From contig JAFGBT010000028.1 of NCBI GenBank assembly GCA_016933025.1, positions 124,001 through 188,000 of the forward strand: a stretch of DNA of 64,000 nucleotides, written 5' to 3'. This DNA comes from Spirochaetota bacterium (GTDB taxonomy: Bacteria; Spirochaetota; UBA4802; UBA5550). Shown piece by piece: positions 61,799 to 64,000 of this stretch. Each line of letters begins with the position of its first letter. Position 1 is the first letter of the stretch. The translations under genes and the position numbers were made by a program. A model generated the notes under the pieces. It had not been told where the DNA came from. It ran no database searches and worked only from the letters and a program-made list of their open reading frames with translations.

Positions 61799-62641
61799 AT
61801 GAAAACAAGAATCACGGTGGTCTGCGAAAACAGCGTTATCGTGCCCCTGCCCTTCATCGGCGAGCACGGATTCTCCTGCCTCATCGAGTCGGGAGACACG
61901 ACACTCTTTGACACCGGCCAGGGCCTGGGGATACTAAACAACCTGGGCAAAATGGGAAAGCAGATCGACGCGATACAGCGGATCATATTGAGCCACGGAC
62001 ATTATGACCATACCGGAGGACTGCTGTCGGTACTCCAGAATAAAAACGGAAAGACCCCGGTCTATCTTCATCCCGACGCGTTCGACGACAAGAAGGCCGT
62101 TGTCCCCCTCCCCGGGAATACGATTGAAATGCCGATAGGCATGCGAGCGCCGCGTGAGGAGTACGAAAAAGCCGGGGCTGATTTCAATTTCGTCAACAGT
62201 TTCGTGAAGATAACCGATTCCATATCGGCGATCGCTGACGTAACGCACCCCTCCGGCTGGAAGACATGGGACACCCGCCTCAAGCGGAAGGTCGACGGAG
62301 CCCTCGAGGACGACCCGTTCCATGACGATCTCTCCCTCCTGATATCGACCGAATCGGGGCCGGTGGTGCTCCTCGGCTGCGCACACGCCGGGATCGTCGA
62401 GATACTCAACGAACTCTCGGAGAAAACCGGATACGATGAATTTCACGCGGTCATCGGCGGCACGCACCTCGGAAACGCGCCTGAGGACTATATCGCGCTC
62501 GCCATGGGCACGCTGAAAAAATACCGGGTGAAGAAGGTGGCCGTCTCCCACTGCACGGGGCTGAATATGGCCTGCCGCTTCGCCTCGGAATTTAAAAATG
62601 AATTCGCCAACGCGTCGGTCGGCGCCATGTTCGAATTCTAA
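61799..62641 (+). CDS. Metallo-beta-lactamase-fold hydrolase (DHPS-like)
   Basis: A 280-residue MBL protein. Metal ligands are in LSHGHYDHTGG (HxHxDH, ~62), GCAHAGIVEI (~199), GGTHLGN (~220) and VSHCTG (~245). This pattern fits the 7,8-dihydropterin-6-methyl-4-aminobenzene phosphate synthase-like group found beside MinD-ferredoxin genes in anaerobes. The reaction here is unknown. RBS AGGAAAAGGA. Confidence 0.85.
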   Translation: MKTRITVVCENSVIVPLPFIGEHGFSCLIESGDTTLFDTGQGLGILNNLGKMGKQIDAIQRIILSHGHYDHTGGLLSVLQNKNGKTPVYLHPDAFDDKKAVVPLPGNTIEMPIGMRAPREEYEKAGADFNFVNSFVKITDSISAIADVTHPSGWKTWDTRLKRKVDGALEDDPFHDDLSLLISTESGPVVLLGCAHAGIVEILNELSEKTGYDEFHAVIGGTHLGNAPEDYIALAMGTLKKYRVKKVAVSHCTGLNMACRFASEFKNEFANASVGAMFEF

Positions 62642-62656
62642 TATAAAGGAGAAATA

Positions 62657-63517
62657 ATGAATATTGCCATAGCAAGCGGAAAAGGAGGGACCGGGAAGAC
62701 GACCGTCGCGATGGCGCTGGCTACGTGCTACGCGCGGAACAGCCTGAGCGTCGCCCTGCTCGATTGCGACGTCGAGGAACCCAACGTCAACCTCTTCCTT
62801 AAGGCCGGTATCGACACAACGGAACCGGTGAGCGTACTCATACCCGAAGTCGACGAGCCCAGCTGCAACGGCTGCGGCGAGTGCGAGCGGATATGCGCCT
62901 TTAACGCCATCGTGCTCGTCAGGGCCAAGCCGCTTCTCTTCGCCGAAATGTGCCATTCGTGCGGCGGTTGCTATCACGTCTGCCCCGAGCGGGCGATAAA
63001 AGAGATCGGCAAAGAAATCGGCTTCATCGAGAGCGGTACGCGCGACGGCATCGCCTATGCGGGCGGCCGGCTCAACATAGGGGAAGCGATGTCGCCGCCG
63101 CTCATTCGCGAAGTCAAGCGCCGGCATTCCGACTCCGGGACACGGATCATCGATTCCCCGCCGGGAACATCGTGCCCCGCCGTGGAAGCCGTCAAGGACA
63201 GCGACTTTGTGGTGCTGGTGACCGAGCCGACCCCCTTCGGCCTTAACGACCTGAACCTCGCGGCCGGCGCAGTGCGCGCCCTCGGGATCCCGTTCGGGGT
63301 GGTGGTCAACCGCGCCGACATCGGCGGCGATTCATTTACGGCCGAATACGCGAAGCGAGGCTACGATATCATAGCCTCCATCCCCCATTCCCGCGAGATC
63401 GCGGAAGGATATTCCCGTGGAGACTGCGTTTCATACATAGTTGAACGGTTCCGCGCGGAAATCGAAAATATAGCCTCATACGCCGAACATCAAGCGAGGA
63501 GGAACGCACGAGTATGA
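62657..63517 (+). CDS. MinD/MRP-type ATPase with ferredoxin insert
   Basis: A 286-residue deviant-Walker ATPase. Walker A SGKGGTGKTTVA (~7), switch I DCDVEEPN (~36), ferredoxin insert CNGCGECERICAFNAI and CHSCGGCYHVCPERAI (~74-115), then IIDSPPGTSCPAVEA (~166) and VTEPTPFGLNDL. This class works in Fe-S or metallocofactor assembly or in redox-driven ATP use. Next gene's ATG overlaps its stop (ATGA, 63514-63517). RBS AAAGGAG. Confidence 0.93.
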   Translation: MNIAIASGKGGTGKTTVAMALATCYARNSLSVALLDCDVEEPNVNLFLKAGIDTTEPVSVLIPEVDEPSCNGCGECERICAFNAIVLVRAKPLLFAEMCHSCGGCYHVCPERAIKEIGKEIGFIESGTRDGIAYAGGRLNIGEAMSPPLIREVKRRHSDSGTRIIDSPPGTSCPAVEAVKDSDFVVLVTEPTPFGLNDLNLAAGAVRALGIPFGVVVNRADIGGDSFTAEYAKRGYDIIASIPHSREIAEGYSRGDCVSYIVERFRAEIENIASYAEHQARRNARV

Positions 63518-64000
63518 TACGCGAACTGGTCGTCATCAGCGGAAAGGGAGGCACCGGGAAAACGAGCGTGGCCGCCTCCTTTGCCTGTCTGTCGCAGAAC
63601 AAGGTGATAGCCGATTGCGACGTGGACGCGGCCGATATGCACCTGGTACTGCGGCCCGACCCGGTGCACTCGGAGATATTCGAATCCGGCATGAAGGCGT
63701 GGATCGACAGGGACGCATGCTCGTCATGCGGCGAATGCCTGCACTACTGCCGCTTTGACGCGATAAGCGATGATTTCGTGGTCGACGGCATTTCCTGCGA
63801 AGGCTGCGGCGTATGCGCGCACTTCTGCCCCGCCGGGGCAATAGAGATGAGAAATCACGCATCCGGCGAATGGTTCGTGTCCGATACGCACTGCGGTCCC
63901 CTGGTGCACGCACGGCTCGGCATTGCCGAGGGCAATTCGGGCAAGCTGGTGACGCTTATCAAGAAAAAGGCCAGGGAGATAGCGCAGGAGAAGGGATACG
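63514..64000 (+). CDS. Second MinD-type ATPase with ferredoxin insert (runs off right edge)
   Basis: First ~162 codons. Walker A VISGKGGTGKTSVA (~7), switch I DCDVDAADMH, and two ferredoxin motifs CSSCGECLHYCRFDAI and CEGCGVCAHFCPAGAI. It is a paralogue of the preceding gene and translationally coupled to it, so the pair probably works as a heterodimer. The 3' part lies outside the window. Confidence 0.92.
   Translation, partial: MIRELVVISGKGGTGKTSVAASFACLSQNKVIADCDVDAADMHLVLRPDPVHSEIFESGMKAWIDRDACSSCGECLHYCRFDAISDDFVVDGISCEGCGVCAHFCPAGAIEMRNHASGEWFVSDTHCGPLVHARLGIAEGNSGKLVTLIKKKAREIAQEKGY

Overview
The window is about 64 kb of moderately GC-rich bacterial chromosome with dense, mostly short operons on both strands. 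It looks like an anaerobic or microaerophilic Gram-negative bacterium. There are many lipoproteins and a probable outer-membrane barrel. The oxygen-defence set is typical of anaerobes: flavodiiron protein, rubredoxin, rubrerythrins, superoxide reductase, cytochrome bd and PerR. A Spirochaetota-like lineage fits the lipoprotein load and the giant kinase-like/AAA/GAF regulator, but that assignment is inference; no rRNA or other taxonomic marker is present. No phage, IS transposase or CRISPR array was seen.

Layout. 0-13.5 kb: 5' part of dnaG, a DUF4015-type glycosidase, PPC-repeat lipoproteins, a 23S rRNA-type (uracil-5) methyltransferase, a ParB-like protein, a LysM/M23 endopeptidase, a barrel protein, a YkgJ protein and nnr. 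13.8-22.1 kb: acyl-CoA dehydrogenase, nitronate monooxygenase-like enzyme, RNase R, a LigD-PE-like protein, leucyl aminopeptidase and a PAS/HD-GYP phosphodiesterase. 22.4-30.7 kb: oxygen/peroxide defence island. 30.7-33.4 kb: cysK, cysE and a HesB/IscA-like gene interrupted by one in-frame TGA that is best read as selenocysteine. 33.7-39.4 kb: metabolic singletons. 39.5-44.2 kb: a ~1,560-residue pseudokinase-AAA-TPR-GAF-AraC regulator. 44.3-49 kb: a phosphotransferase/SCP2 protein with a CrtC-like partner, a PilZ protein, tRNA-Arg and a gamma-carbonic anhydrase. 49-51 kb: an MTHFR-C-like protein with an Hdr-like iron-sulfur protein. 51-55.6 kb: J-domain proteins, small Gly/Cys-rich and ferredoxin proteins, and Fur with good Fur boxes. 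55.6-60.2 kb: a membrane polyferredoxin, a tiny coupled ferredoxin, a sigma-54 activator and a YedE/TusA/DUF3343 selenium-sulfur locus. 60.4-64 kb: NifX-like proteins, a metallo-beta-lactamase-fold protein and two MinD-type ATPases with ferredoxin inserts.

The genes connect in three ways. (1) The YedE-TusA-DUF3343 set implies selenium uptake and handling, and the TGA-containing HesB gene gives that selenium a likely destination. (2) The FprA-PerR-rubredoxin-CydAB-SOR-rubrerythrin series is a near-complete system for removing oxygen, superoxide and peroxide. Two promoters in front of rubredoxin each have a dyad at the start site, one a close match to a Per box. (3) Many iron-sulfur genes (polyferredoxins, NifX/MinD cluster, HesB, Hdr-like protein) sit near Fur-box-controlled genes. 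Several real genes are too small or too broken for ordinary calling: rubredoxin, the 43-residue ferredoxin, the Sec-containing HesB gene and a 56-residue ferredoxin.
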